In this document: positions 13,501 to 25,189 of the stretch, one piece after another
Layout of the letters: the number at the start of each line of letters is the position of its first letter
How positions within the stretch are numbered: position 1 is the first letter of the stretch
Source of the DNA: Bimuria novae-zelandiae CBS 107.79
Taxonomy: Eukaryota > Ascomycota > Dothideomycetes > Pleosporales > Didymosphaeriaceae
Length of the DNA stretch: 64,000 bases
Assembly: GCA_010015655.1 (NCBI GenBank)
Contig: ML976732.1
Span: 91,562 to 155,561 of the forward strand
Direction of reading: 5' to 3'
Program-made: the position numbers and the translations under genes
Notes under the pieces: generated by a model
What the model was told of the DNA's origin: nothing
Seen by the model: the letters and a program-made list of their open reading frames with translations, nothing else
The model's database searches: none

Positions 13501-14300
13501 ACACCTAGAGACAGATAAGTAAATAAAATAAATAAACTTTATCCTTAAAGCCTACCTCTAGGCGTACTATAACTAGTAATAGGATAATTAGATAAAGTGG
13601 CTTCCTATAGCTTAAATAGCTATTAAAGGGCGAAAAGCTATATTAATAAGAGTTAGTCTATTTTTCTTATTCTATAGCTAGAATATTAAACTAGGTAAGA
13701 ACTTTAGGACACGGAGATTAGCCTTAGAGCTTAAAACTAATATAAAGAAGGCCGCGAAGGCAATAATAAAGAAATTTAAAAAAGTTTTTAACTTTACTTA
13801 GGTAAAAATAATAATAGCTTAATAAAAATAAGAGCGCCTAGCGAACTATTAACGTAAGAACGCTCTAATCTTAAAAGAAGGAAATAAGGTGTAGCTAAAG
13901 TATAAGGACTACTTCTAAAACTAACGTTTAAGTAAAAAGCTTAACTAGAAGTAAGAAAAGTTTATTATAAGAAAAGTAATAAACTCTTACGTAGTAAAAC
14001 TAGATATCCCGCCAAACATGCACCTAAGGTTCTATATAAATAGGCTAAAGTTAGCCTTGTTAAATCCTCTTTCTAGCTAAACCACTAATAATGCCTAGCC
14101 CGAAGTAATTATAATAAAAGAGGGAGAAGAGGAGTATAGTGTAGTTCATATATATAAAGAACGCTAGTCCTATAAAGGTAAGAGAGTAGAATACCTAGTA
14201 TAGTAAGAAAACTACTCTTAAAGAACTTAGGAACTTTGTAAGAACCTTAACTAAGCTACTACGTTAGACTATTAAGAGAAGTTTACTAAGCTATATTAAA
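10561..14300 (+). pseudogene. pol of Gypsy A1 (protease, RT, RNase H, integrase, chromodomain)
   Basis: Reading through RIP stops gives a retropepsin end ('YDLILSL' near 10900) and RT at about 11260-12000. The RT active-site block near 11735-11790 corresponds to 'DDYYLVYIDNVLIF' in A2. RNase H follows at about 12170-12580, integrase at about 13060-13900 (HHCC-like 'CNIYKRT', then the DDE core), and a chromodomain at about 14130-14290 with aromatic and 'YLV.WENYS' features. The chromodomain would target integration to modified chromatin in chromoviruses. No frame longer than ~70 codons survives. Confidence 0.75.
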
Positions 14301-14439
14301 ATTATAATAGAAAACTTTTAATAGGATTCTATTATAATATCCCTTAAATCTACTTTTTTTAGGGCCTAAATAAGGTTCTATAATGCCTGCCTTACTAAGT
14401 TAGGAAACCTAGATAAATAAAGGTATTTAAGATAAGGGT

Positions 14440-15360
14440 AGGAACAACATTATTAAGGGATAAAGTTAAGTATTAAAGAAAGAAGTTAAGAAGAAATTTT
14501 AAAAAAGTAACTTAAAAAACTTTTAAAACTACTAAGAATAATAAGGGAACTAAATAATTTCTATATTAATAAAAAATAATCCTTACAAAAGAAGTAAGCT
14601 TTAGAAGTAAACTAAAATAAAAAGAAAAGAGGAACTAGGCAAGAGGGGTATCTTTAGCTACTAAAAGAATAGTAAAATCCTTTTTAATAACGTTTAGGTC
14701 TACTTCTCCGCCCTTTAATATACTACTCGGGTTAAGGAAGCTATTATTCTCCTTACTTAAGTACTTCTTAATTATAATAGCCTAAAGCTGCTAGTGTAAG
14801 CCCTAGTAGGCTTAAGTAGGTATATTAGCTCCCGCGAGGACATTATCTATTATTTAAAGACTATCTATTATAATATTTTTATCTACTACTACGAACTTGC
14901 TAGAGAGCTATACAATATTAGCCTTAAAAGATAGCTTTATTATTTAAAAGGAACTTATAGAAGGGTTCTTGCACTTTTAATAAAATACTTTAAAATTAGT
15001 AGTATAAATTTAAAGAAGGTTAGAAGTCTTTTTAATTATAATAGTAATACGCTCTAAGAGCTAAATAGCCTTAAAAAAAGTACTAAGGCCTAAAGTAGTA
15101 GTAGTTTTACTCTTAAAAGAGGTATAGTAATTAATAATAGTAACCTTACGAGCAGAATAGAACGCGTTAAGATTAGTAAAAAAGACCTTTTATTCTTAGC
15201 TACTCTTTAAAACCTTATTTATAAGGTAGCCTATACTAATAATTATAATATTAGTAAACTCTTCGTAGCTAACTTTGTTAAGGGTAGGCTAAATCTAGGT
15301 AGGGGAAGAAGTTAGTAAAGCATACTTTAAAGTTATCTAAAATAAGTTAGACTAAAGTAT
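14440..15360 (-). pseudogene. Antisense reading frame downstream of pol in Gypsy A1
   Basis: Between the chromodomain and the 3' LTR, the minus strand carries a long frame whose only interruptions are TAA and TAG. The same frame is better preserved in copy A2 (plus strand, 37240-38160). I do not recognise the product. It reads as a Lys/Ser/Leu-rich soluble protein with no clear catalytic motif. It is antisense to the retrotransposon and could be a separate antisense gene or a captured gene. Here it is heavily RIP-damaged and non-functional. Confidence 0.4.
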
Positions 15361-16226
15361 ACTTGTCTAGTGTGGCTAGTAAGCTTATAGGTATAGCACT
15401 CCTTGCAGGATACTATCTTGCCCGCTTGCACCTACTAATAGACGCGTTTATAAGTAATATAATTAATATACTAGCACTTAATTATCGCGCGTAGCAAGAT
15501 TAGACCCTAGAAGCTAAGCTTACTAAGTTAACGAGTGCATATACCTAGGCTAATAAAGAACTAGAAAGAAGATTAGAAGAGTAAAAAAGTAAGTTAGAAA
15601 GTAAAAAAAAGAAAAAAAAAGTATAAAAAAAGGTTTAGAACTTACTTCGCGAGCTTTAGAAAGACTAAACTTCTTAGTAAGCTAGCTAAGGAGAATTACG
15701 CTAGCGTTAAAAATAATAATTTTATTTTAAAAAAGCTTAGTCTTCTTAAGTTAGTAGCTAAGTAACTATAATAAAGACAGACCTTCTTTTATTTTATTAT
15801 TAAAGTTAGCGGCATGCCTCTAACGCTTAAGTATCTTTATTATATAGTTATTACGTAAAGGGCTAGCTATCTTATTAGAATAGTAAGAGGAATTAGGTCG
15901 CAAAGTTAGAGAAGACTAGGTTAAAAGTAAAACGTTATAGCGCACGAAGTTAAGATAAAAAAAAAGAAAGTATAAAAGAGTAAGGTCTAGAAGCTAAGTA
16001 AGAAGTAATTTTATATATATAATAATAAGTAAACGCACTAGCGCGAACACACCACTATAATAACTACTTATAGTAAGGATATAAAATTAGACACGCGAGA
16101 ATAGAACTAGTAAAAGGTTTATAATAGTAAAAGAATTACAAGTAGATAATAAAATAACTATAAAGCTATATAAATAAGATAAAACGCGGAGATTTTTCTT
16201 TACCCTTAATAAAGGGTAGGGAGGTA

Positions 16227-16387
16227 TATAATAGGCTATACTTAGTTATTACCTTTAATCCTTAACCCTTAGTTATATAAACCCTAGATATATAAATTTA
16301 ACGCCTAAAGCTTAACTTTAGACTCTTTATTAAACTTATAAGTATTCTTCTAGCACCTTTGGCTCCTTGAGCACCCAGCCCCTTATA
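16227..16387 (+). repeat. 3' LTR of Gypsy A1
   Basis: 161 bp, aligned over its whole length with 1765-1925. The outer (right) half keeps CA/TG-containing sequence such as 'ggctccttgagcacccagcc', while the inner half is RIP-damaged. It is followed by the TSD copy AACGC at 16388-16392. Confidence 0.9.
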
Positions 16388-16392
16388 AACGC

Positions 16393-16562
16393 TACATATT
16401 TTTTCTCCTTTTAAATATTTAAATTTTTTACTTAAAGCTAGGCTATTAATGTATGCAATCGCTTTATCAATAGCTAGCATAGTGGTAGAGTTATGTAATG
16501 TGGAAGATATGTGCAAAATGGCTGGGGTCGGGCGTTGCGCGCACAGACACGGTATGTACGTA
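16393..16562. other. Host-like spacer between A1 and the mariner element
   Basis: Short non-coding spacer with moderate base composition. It holds no recognisable gene. It ends at the TA target dinucleotide (16561-16562) of the mariner element. Confidence 0.6.
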
Positions 16563-16602
16563 CGAGGAGCTCGTTTTTCATGAGGAATAGCGTACGGGCT
16601 AC
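16563..16602 (+). repeat. Left TIR of the mariner element
   Basis: Starts just after TA and matches the reverse complement of 59968-60007 with about two mismatches in 40 bp. Confidence 0.92.
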
Positions 16603-16709
16603 TAGAGCGCGCACGGCCCACCCCACCGCAACTTGCCATTGTTTCCCGGCATCACCTCGATCACTTCGCCATATCTCCACCAAATCGCGCCCAAATCGCT
16701 CGAAAAAGG

Positions 16710-17433
16710 ATGCCATTTACTCGCAGAAAGCCGCGCAACAAACCCCCCGCAAAACCCTATACCCCAAAGACCCCGCGTCGCGAGTTGCCACCCGAGACAA
16801 AAGCATATGCCGTTGGAGCGATGCAAGCTGGGGAATCGCAGTACAGCCTCGCCAAAAGGCTTCCTGTGACCCAGGGAGCTCTGAGCATCCTGCTAGCGCG
16901 CACAAAGGAGCGTTCAGAGGCGTCGAAACTGCCTCTCTGGGACCCTCATTTGTATGAGCTGGAACCCGGCCGAGGACCCGACAATACGCCCCTCACAGTG
17001 CAGCAGAAGAACGCGGTTATCGCCCTGGCGGCGCAGAACAAGGATACCCGTGAGAAACAGAGCTGGCAGGCAATTTCTGACGGCGATTTCGATCATCTAC
17101 AGCTGCCCAACCCTCTCACAGTCACCAGCTTCGAAAATCTCATGTATGAAGCTTGCTACGCTCGCAGAGCTCCGGGCTTCAAGCCAATGCTCTCAGAGGC
17201 TCAGAGACGCCGTCACTTCGAGTGGGCACAACAGAGAGCAGAGGGAGCGCCTCGTCCCTCGGGCACGCGGGGCCCTCAGAGAGCTCGGCGATGCCGCTGC
17301 GAACAGCCGAGCCTGGGTGTGGGCAAAACACCATGAATTGAAGCGCGGAGATCGTTCACAGGGTGGCATAGATGGGTACAGACACCGTGAGAAGGTTCTG
17401 AAGCCCTTGCTGAAGCTGTGGATTGATTCTCTC
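16710..17433 (+). pseudogene. Tc1/mariner transposase, 5' half
   Basis: ATG at 16710 opens a frame of ~175 codons. It starts with a basic stretch (MPFTRRKPRNKPP), then a helix-turn-helix-like segment ('ETKAYAVGAMQAGESQYSLA', residues ~29-48), as in DNA-binding domains of these transposases. Near 17235 the homologous frame shifts (16710 frame to 16954 frame) and then reads 'AWVWAKHHE', the block that usually follows the first catalytic Asp. The expected 'TDE' is 'GDA' here, and much of the stretch between the first and second catalytic residues appears deleted. It ends in 'LWIDSL' at the hAT insertion and continues at 59470. Confidence 0.85.
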
Positions 17434-17849
17434 CAGTGTTCTTCATGGATGGATTTCTTCTGTGATCCATCCACTCCATCCACTCCGGGTGGACTGGATT
17501 TGCTCCATGGAGAATATGAAACCGTAATGCCGTCGTCTGATTGGCTGCTTTAGTGCAGCACTGTAGTTTCATGTGGTTTCGGATGGACAGGGGTTAATGT
17601 GGGGCATCAGATCTCAACGTCAGTCTATCACGGTGATTATCCTCAGCCATCCCATTTGTACGTACTTGTATTAATTTCAGAGGTTTTCCATTAAAATAAG
17701 GACTAGACGTACGTAAATACGTCTAAATAGGCCCCCCTTTTTACTTATTAGCTAATTATTAAGTAGCTAGCTTTTATTAGTATTCTTATTATTGCTTTCC
17801 GTCCTATCTACGTTATTTAAGATTTTTAAGGATAATAACGTCCTAAAGG

Positions 17850-19980
17850 TACTTATTAAAGTAGATAGTAAGCAGGTGCCTACGGAGCTTTAAGTTACTA
17901 ATAAGGATAATAAGGTTATACATGCTAAACTAAAGAGTGGCTTTTAAGCCTTGTATAACTACTCCTTTATTAATTAGTTATTAAAGTAGCTAGAGGGTCT
18001 CCGTTAATTACAACGACCTTACTAAATAACTACTTAGTAGTAGAAATACGGGGTTCCTTTATTAGAGGGGGAAACTTAAAAGCCTCTAGTTTTTATATTA
18101 GGCTTACTATATATTAGCCAAAAGGAAGTACTTATATAAAGTAATCTAAGGTAGTAAGTCTATATTAAGCTATTTTAAGAGCCTTTATTTAAACACTTTC
18201 TTAGAGGAGACGGCTATTAGTATTATAACATTTAATAATACTATAACGCTTAACCTGCTAGATAGAATAGATCCTAAATAATAAGAGGTGTATAGTTACA
18301 TTATAAAGATCTTTTAGCTAGAAACACTTTAATAAGATATCCTTTAATAGGTAGTGCACGATAATATCCTATATAGGAAGTTTAATAGTGTATATTTTTA
18401 AAGAATTTTTAGCCACATGTTCCCGTTAATTAATTAAGGGGTAATACTATTTAGTATTACTGTGTTACGCTAGGTGCAGAAGGAGTATAAGGTTTATAAA
18501 AAGGATATAAAGATAGTGCTTAGTAAGGCTATTAGTAAGATCTACTTATTATTTAACCTCTGGACGAGCCGTAGGAAGAAGGCTTTAAATAGTATTATAG
18601 CTTACTTTATTAATAAAAATCTTTTATGCTAAACTATACTTCTAGCCCTTCTTAAAATAGACGATACCTATAGTAGCAAGAATATAGCAACGTGTACGCT
18701 TAAGGTTATTAAGGACTATAGATTTAAGAAGAATATTAGCTACTTTATTTTTAATAATACTTCTTTAAATAATATTGCCGCTAAAGTATTATATCTTAAG
18801 CTTAGTTTAAAACCTAGTTAATAACTCCCTTATTTTAGCTATATCCTTAACCTTATAGCACAAGCTACACTATTTAGCAACGACTATAAGGTTTTTAAAA
18901 GAGAGGTTACATTTATTAGGAACTTTAAAGAGGAGGTTAGTCTTTAAAGAAAGAGGGGACTAGTTAGTATAATATATTTAATTAGCCTATAGATTAATAG
19001 AAGCCTAAGACGGATTAAGCGCTTTAATTAGGTATAAAGGGACGTGTAAAAAGAGAAAAATTAATAATCCTAAAACTCTATACTAATATATACGTTAATA
19101 CTAGGCATTGCTATAAAATAAGTTTATTAAATTAACTTGCCTTTTAGCCCTTTCGCAAACGCTTATTAACCCTTTAGTAGCTACTAATAGGGTTAGTAAA
19201 AGCTTTTTTAATCCCTTAATTAGCGTTTTATTTTTTGGCAACCTCACTTTTAGCTAACTAACACTAAAGATAGAACTCTACTTTTAACGAAGCTATACAA
19301 TTTATACGCCTCCGTAACCTAATTAAGCACTTTCTAGATATAGGAGCTTTTCGATATAATAATCTTGTGGCTAACAAGATAAGGAAACCACTCTACAAGA
19401 AACTAGAAGACTTAGTTACCTATATAATATTCTAGAACTATATAGGAAGCGATAACTAGGCTATACTTACTAAACTTATAAAGTTGCTTGAACTAATTAA
19501 GGAGAGCACTAAAAGGCTTAAAGAAAAACTAAATAAAAATAGTAGTAAGAGTATTACTAATATATACCCCTTAATAGCACTTCTATTAAGTAATTTTAAG
19601 AAGCTAAAGGATTAATATTAGCACTTTATAACTCTAAATGGTAAGGCTTTTTAGGCGGTAATTAAATAAGGATAAAGTAAGGCTAACTAATATTACACGA
19701 AACTTAATAATAACCCAGTATATATAGTAGCTATTTTTCTAGACCTATAGCTTAAACTTAAGTACCTATAAAAGGAATAGACTAAGCAGGAGGCTGCCTA
19801 TTAGGTTAATAAAGTATAAGAGCTATAAGAGTTAGATTATTACTATCTATCTTTACCTAAGATATTAATTAATATCCTCTAAGAGACGTCTGCAAACGTT
19901 TAGCTATATAAAAAATATAAATATAGCTTTATTACTAACGCCCTTACTTAGTTCTACAGCTTTCCCCCTCCTGCCAAAGC
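17850..19980 (+). pseudogene. hAT transposase, N-terminal and catalytic part
   Basis: Reading through RIP stops on the plus strand, 18540-18930 gives 'YLLFNLWTSRRKKAL' followed by 'IIAYFINKNL', a 'SKNIA' block, 'FNNTSLNNIAAKVL' and 'YILNLIAQATLF'. These match in order the fungal hAT blocks around the catalytic 'FD.WTS', 'DNASNND' and 'H..NL.AQA'. Several catalytic residues are altered (D to N). The stretch before 18400 should hold the zinc finger but is unreadable. The gene stops at Gypsy C and continues at 58788. Confidence 0.8.
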
Positions 19981-20020
19981 TCTAGATGAGTTTGCTGTAT
20001 ATATAACGGACCCACGAGAT

Positions 20021-20454
20021 TGTTAGGATCCGTTGAGACCCCAACATGACGCGAGGCAGGGCATGAGCACTTATCCGTGCGACCAGCCAAGACTCCTGAC
20101 TCAGCCACGGACCACGTGACCAAGTCACGCGTCCCAGAAATATCGGGCGTCCCAGAAATATCTTGGCATATGGGACTTTGGGATTCTTGGGACACCTGGG
20201 ATTCATAGGACGAGTTATGTATATAGGAACGCGAGGATAGTCTTCTATTATCGTGTTTAACTTATTTATTAATCTATTATTTAGATCTAAATAAGCAATC
20301 TTGTTAATTTAATTATACTATACACACTTTTAATACTAACGCCCTAGTAATAAGCGTAAGCTATTACTATAACTCTCTCTTATCCTACTAGTACTTTTGC
20401 CTAAAAACTAACCTTAGCCTCTTAAGAACTAGCTTCTCCTTTAAGATCTTAATA
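20021..20454 (+). repeat. 5' LTR of Gypsy C
   Basis: 434 bp. The outer ~200 bp keep original sequence, including a direct repeat of 'gcgtcccagaaatatc' (near 20128-20160); the inner half is RIP-damaged. The reverse is true of the 3' LTR. Confidence 0.93.
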
Positions 20455-20674
20455 TCTTAAATACTTTTAATATAAGTACTACTAGGACCCTTACCTCTTC
20501 TATAGCTTTAGACAACTACGTCACCCCTATAGGGGATAGCAAGAACAAGGTATATAAACTTAACCTATATAATAGTAATTATACTTTCCTTAATACCTAG
20601 CTTTTGCAGCTAGACCTCTACTTCTTTAATTAGAACTAAGATTTTAAAGATAAGAAGAAGGTTAACGTGTTTTA

Positions 20675-22522
20675 TAAGCGAGCGGCCCATACAAGCGAGC
20701 GGCCCACCCCACCAACTTTTTATACCTTTACAGCAACCTATCTTAACAACACAATAAGATAATAGTATATAATTGCTATACTAGATTAAATAGTATCTAT
20801 AATATCGTTCTTGCATGTTTGCATGTTATGGCCAGTCTTCTTACAGCGGCTGTAGCGTGTTAAAGCCTGCCAATTAGCACCTAATCGCGCCTTATCTTGA
20901 CATATTTCTACCTCTATCTGCTGCTTAACATCCTTTTAAGCGATAATCTTCTCTGCTTCTACCTTTGTTAATGTACCCTGCCTCTAGATCCGCTTCTTTT
21001 TGCGCTATTTACGCGTTATAGTAGCCTTATTAGCCTTTTTAAGCCTCGCGATCCAATCGCGCATAAGCGTACTTTTGTAAGCTATTACCTTAGCGCCCTT
21101 TTTAAGCTAATTAAGCACTATAATAATAGAAGTAGGTAATAAGCTCTTGTGCCTTTAAATTCTATCGCGAATTAATATTAATTAAGCCTCTAGCTTACGC
21201 GCGTTGCTTAGTGTTTTAGCTTCTTAAAGGGTAACCTTTAGTAAAGGCAGCGTTAGCGTATAAAGCTTAACATTAAGCTTTAATATCACCGCCTCTAGGT
21301 CGTGTAGGACTAGGCCAGCGCCTCGAAAGCTTGCGTAGATATTTTCCTTTATAATTAATTACTTATAGGCTACGTAAAAGGCTGGTAAGAACTCTAGCTT
21401 CGTGATGTAGTTAATATAGTCGCGTATTAGGCTCTTGATCTAGTAGCTATACGCGCGCTTTAACGGCGAAAAGTAGCTAACGTTAAGTAGCTATAAGAGG
21501 TGCAACAAATGTGGCAGTATATAAAGAGATAGATATTATTCTCCTTACAGAGTTCTTAAAATTTAAGCAAGTTATAGCTCTTATAGCTATTAAGTATAAG
21601 TAGCTAGCGCGCGCCTATCCTATACTATACTATATACTTAATAAAGTATCTTAGCCACTCTACTCTAAGCTCGTTAGTAGTCTAGCTATTATTACTAACA
21701 GCGAAAGCCTAGTCGCGCGGTATATTATTGTCCTAGTACTAGGCAAAGAGGTAATACTAGCCAGCGAAGATAATAAAGGGCGGGATCGCCCAGCTAGCAG
21801 CGCTAATTCTATAGATTACTATAGTCTACCCACGATTGCCTAGCTAGATAGCCTTTAGCCTGCCACGTCTCTCTAAGCCTATAATAACAAGCTAAGATAA
21901 TATCTTGCCCATTATAAAACTAGTCTTGTCAAAGTTATAGGTATCCTTATTATAGATACTATAGGTAGCCTTTGTGCGCGCTACAAGCTCGAACTAAGCT
22001 CTAATAGTATCTAGATCCTCACACAGAGCTCTCTGCCAATTGTATAATCGATTAAATCGTGTAGTAAGACAATCTATTTGCTTAATAAAGTTACGCGGCT
22101 ACTGCTTGCTAACCTATCTAGCGCCTCGCTTAGCGAGTAGCTTATCCGCTATATCTTGCACAGCACTTAGCGTGGGCGGAAATCCTTGCGAATCTAGGTT
22201 AAGTATATGCCTAATAATTACCTCCTTTTCTATCTTAGTAAGCTTCTTTAATTTAGGCTAGTAATTGCGTCGCGTAGTAATTCTAGCGCGTTAGTGTTAG
22301 AGCGTTGTTTAGAGGATAGTAAATATATATGCTACACCTCTTATAGACTAAATTTGGTTTTAATTAATAGCTAAGATTACAAGGTGTATATTAGCCTCAG
22401 CAGAGGCTAGTTAGGCCTGAATTAGGGGCGCCATAGTAGGTAGACGTTTATGTGCTGCAAAAAGTTAGTGGGGTGGGCCGCTCGCTTATATGGGCCGCTC
22501 GCTTATATGGGCCGCTCGCTTA
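20675..22522 (-). mobile_element. Fot1/pogo-type DNA transposon D with iterated termini
   Basis: The ends are inverted repeats TAAGCGAGCGGCCCA flanked by TA (20673-20674, 22523-22524). The terminal 17-bp unit is repeated twice at the left end and three times at the right, before the inverted repeat continues inward as 'ccccacyaacttttt'. Because the flanks also match over 8 bp (AACGTGTT/AACATGTT), an 8-bp TSD is an alternative reading, but the transposase is of pogo type, which duplicates TA. It sits in the gag of Gypsy C. Confidence 0.85.
20800..22440 (-). pseudogene. Fot1/pogo transposase of element D
   Basis: On the minus strand, 21700-21950 reads 'YNFDKTSFIMGKI' (the first catalytic block; the family has DETGF, so the Glu is lost here), then 'GLERRGRLKA', 'SAASWAIPPFIIFAG' and 'VEWLRYF'. 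Further on, 21290-21480 gives 'SYFSPLKRAYSY.IKSLIRD' and 'NIYASFRGAGLVLHDLEAVI', the pogo C-terminal DDE region. The middle is broken by TAA/TAG and frame loss. The helix-turn-helix region (about 22000-22440) is weakly visible. The transposase would cut and paste the element at TA sites. Confidence 0.85.
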
Positions 22523-22688
22523 TAAAACATGTTATCTTTACTATAACCTATATATAAGGAAACGCTAAAAAGTAGATTTACCCTTACTTAATTAAGTACT
22601 TAGATATAGACTATAATAATAAAAATATAGAATATATTAATAAACATGCTAACGCAATTAATATTATTAAGGACTATAATAACTTTAA

Positions 22689-23162
22689 TGTTACGACCAC
22701 GAACCCCACAAGGATGAAGAAGCCAGATAATTACGCCAAGAGAGTAATTGTTAGCGAAGTAGCAAAGTTAACGGGACACAACAAGGCGCGGGACAGCTTA
22801 GGTTAGTAGTTACGTGATAAAGTCCCGCATAAGCGAGAAGTCCCGCATAAAGTACGGGACTACAGGAAGTCCCACGGACTACCTTAGAGAAAGACGTCTT
22901 GGCGGGACTACGAGGAAGAAGCAGACTAGTATATAGTGTAATAGTTCTCCTGTATTGTTTCTCTCTTCGTAGTTAACTTATATATCTTCTGTGCGAGTAC
23001 GTTCTCCTATATAGACTAATAGTTATCTTACTTTATTATAAGATTAGATTGTCTAGCCGCGCTAAGTGTCGCATTAACTTGTACTACTAAATAATCTATA
23101 AAGCACCACGATATCTTACCGCCCTAACCTAGACTAGACTAAGGTGTAAGAGCCTTATAACA
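22689..23162 (+). repeat. 5' LTR of Gypsy B2
   Basis: 474 bp, TG...CA. The U3 contains repeats of 'agtcccgcataa' and palindromic 'gtcccacggac'. The R-U5 half is shared with B1 and B3. Confidence 0.93.
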
Positions 23163-23183
23163 CTTTAACTACCCTACGGTATA

Positions 23184-25180
23184 ATGGCAGGACCGAGTTC
23201 GACCACCGTAGCTCTGGCACCTAAGGAAAAGACCCTAGGAGAGATAGTCATCGAATAAGCAGCTTAGATAGCCTAGCTATAGGAAATTATTAACTAAATA
23301 AGTGAAAAGATAAGCTAATAGGAAAATGCAAAGCATTAACTAAAGGTCCTAAAGCCTAAACCCTATTCTAGAAAGGGCCACCTAGGAACGTTCCTAACCT
23401 AGATAGAACTATTTATCCGCTATAACCTAGGAAAGTTCAACACGGAATAAGATAAGATCCTAGTTACTTATATAAACATGTAAGATAAGGCAGTCGCGTA
23501 GGCTAGACTAATAATTAATAACTTCCTCGAGAATAGTAAAGTAGAGGATTATAACTTAGACGCTACTAAGGACGCCTTTAAGGACTAGGAGTCCTTTTGT
23601 AAGGCCGTTAAAGGAATATTTAGCACTATTAATAAGGAATATTAAGCTAAACTACGCCTCTAGCGCCTGCGCTAGGAAAAATTGGTAGTACTCTATACGC
23701 TAGAGTTTAAACAGATCGTGGCAGAACTTAATAGATAGGGGAAAGCCCCACTTATAATTACCTACTATAATAGACTAAAAGAATTAGTTAAAGACAAATT
23801 AGTCCACCAAGGAAAAGTAGACAACCTAGAAGAACTTATTAACAATGTAATTAAAGTAGACAATCGCCTGTACGAACGTAAGCTAGAAAAGTAGCGTAGT
23901 ACTAGGCTACTTACTAGAAAAGAGAATTAATCCAGGCCCGTAGGAAGAGACCAGGACGGAGATATTATTATAACTAATAAAGCCCGATAGTATAAAAAGA
24001 AAAACGGCAAGGGAAAACAGCCGTATAGACTAAAAAAGAGTTACTAGGGCAAGAATGGCATTTTGCAGGAAGAATAAGAATAGAGGTTTAAAGATAAAGC
24101 CTGTCTCTAATATAGTAAATAAGGCCACTTCGCCAAAGACTGCGACGGTCAGGAAACTAAAGTTAATACGACTAATCTCCTACAAGTAGCTATGGCCACC
24201 CTCATGCTAGTAGAAGCCAACGAAGTGGATCTTACGCAGGAGATCCTGGAGCTAATAGAAGAGGAAGAGGAACGAAAGACCCTTCCTAAGTACTAGATCT
24301 TCTAAAGACTAGCTAACGACACCTGCTGGATGTGCAGCAGTGCGCTACATTAATTGTCTTAGTGTAAGGTAAAAGTAATTGTCTAAGGGGCACACGCATG
24401 GGACGCCTACTGGTTAGCAGAAAAACTACAAGGGCGCCCAAAGTAATACCTACGCCAGATTACGATACAGGAACGACATAAATACGCCAAGTGGTGGCAA
24501 TGCACGCGCAAAGGATGCCAATAACACTCTAAGGCTAGAGTTAGGGCCTCCTATTTTCCAGGAGGTTCGGAACACTATAGGCTAAAGCAGAGCCAGTATA
24601 GCGTGCCTAATAATTACCACGAGCACTTTCTAGCCTATTAGGCTAAGCACTATAAATAGAATAGTTAGCATTAATATTTTAATATTATTTGCGAGGTACA
24701 TAGGTAATAAAAGTTTAAAATAGGCTAGTTCCCTTAGGGCTTAGACCCTCGCGACACTAGCACGATAATAGGGAGTACGTAGCTAGGAAGAGACGCAGAC
24801 TACTTGTTAATTAGGTAAGAGTAATATAACCTATAGTGCTTCGCACACCTAAGCCTGCAGGAAGAAGTAGCTTCTTTAGACAGCTGCCCAGGGCACAACG
24901 TATTAGCCCAGAACGAGTGCCTTACTTTAAACTGCCCGCAACATAAGATACCGGGAGTATACAAATCTAATAGGATTAGAGAAACCTATGCACTATATTA
25001 ACAGCGATATAAGTGGCACTAAATTAAGGAAGTCTTAAAGCTAGCACGACTTAAAGGTTAGATCTAAGAGGCAAAGGCCTTATAGGGGGTCTAAAACAAG
25101 TCTAAAGACTTAAAAAACTAAATTATCACTAGGTAATAAGCCACACTAGTGATAGTGCAATTATTATAGCTTATTAAGTA
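23184..25180 (+). pseudogene. gag and Cys/His-rich linker of Gypsy B2
   Basis: ATG at 23184 (MAGPSSTT) is 21 bp after the LTR. Gag continues through 'GHLGTFLT.IELFIRYN' and a 'KVDNRLYERKLEK' block. A CCHC knuckle relic with 'GHFAKDC' lies at about 24100-24160. Before the protease comes an unusual ~260-codon region (about 24320-25120) with clusters such as 'CWMCSSALH', 'WWQCTRKGC' and 'CLTLNCPQHK', suggesting extra zinc binding. The same linker is present in B3. In-frame stops are mostly TAG and TAA. Confidence 0.75.
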
Positions 25181-25189
25181 GACACTCGC

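Larger units (their letters stand above)
1765..16387 (+). mobile_element. Gypsy-type LTR retrotransposon A1, interrupted by Gypsy B1
   Basis: Two 161-bp LTRs (1765-1925, 16227-16387) bound it. The flanking 5-bp duplications are AATGC (1760-1764) and AACGC (16388-16392), differing by one C-to-T change. A purine tract ending 'gggaggta' precedes the 3' LTR and fixes the orientation as plus. Removing B1 and its TSD leaves 7489 bp, nearly the same as copy A2 without its solo LTR (7495 bp). The order gag, protease, RT, RNase H, integrase, chromodomain is that of a Gypsy chromovirus. All coding parts are broken by TAA/TAG. Confidence 0.93.

Noticed and set aside
16298..17572. Many overlapping open frames on both strands.
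   Set aside because: All but the 16710 frame and its shifted continuation are shadows of the mariner transposase; one also runs through the A1 LTR.
19944..20206. Minus-strand open frames.
   Set aside because: They lie across the junction of hAT and the RIP-free outer part of the Gypsy C LTR, so they are not coding.
20664..22533. 8-bp TSD (AACGTGTT/AACATGTT) for element D, suggesting hAT.
   Set aside because: The sequence is near-palindromic, so the match may be chance or TIR extension; the transposase blocks are clearly pogo-type, which fits TA.
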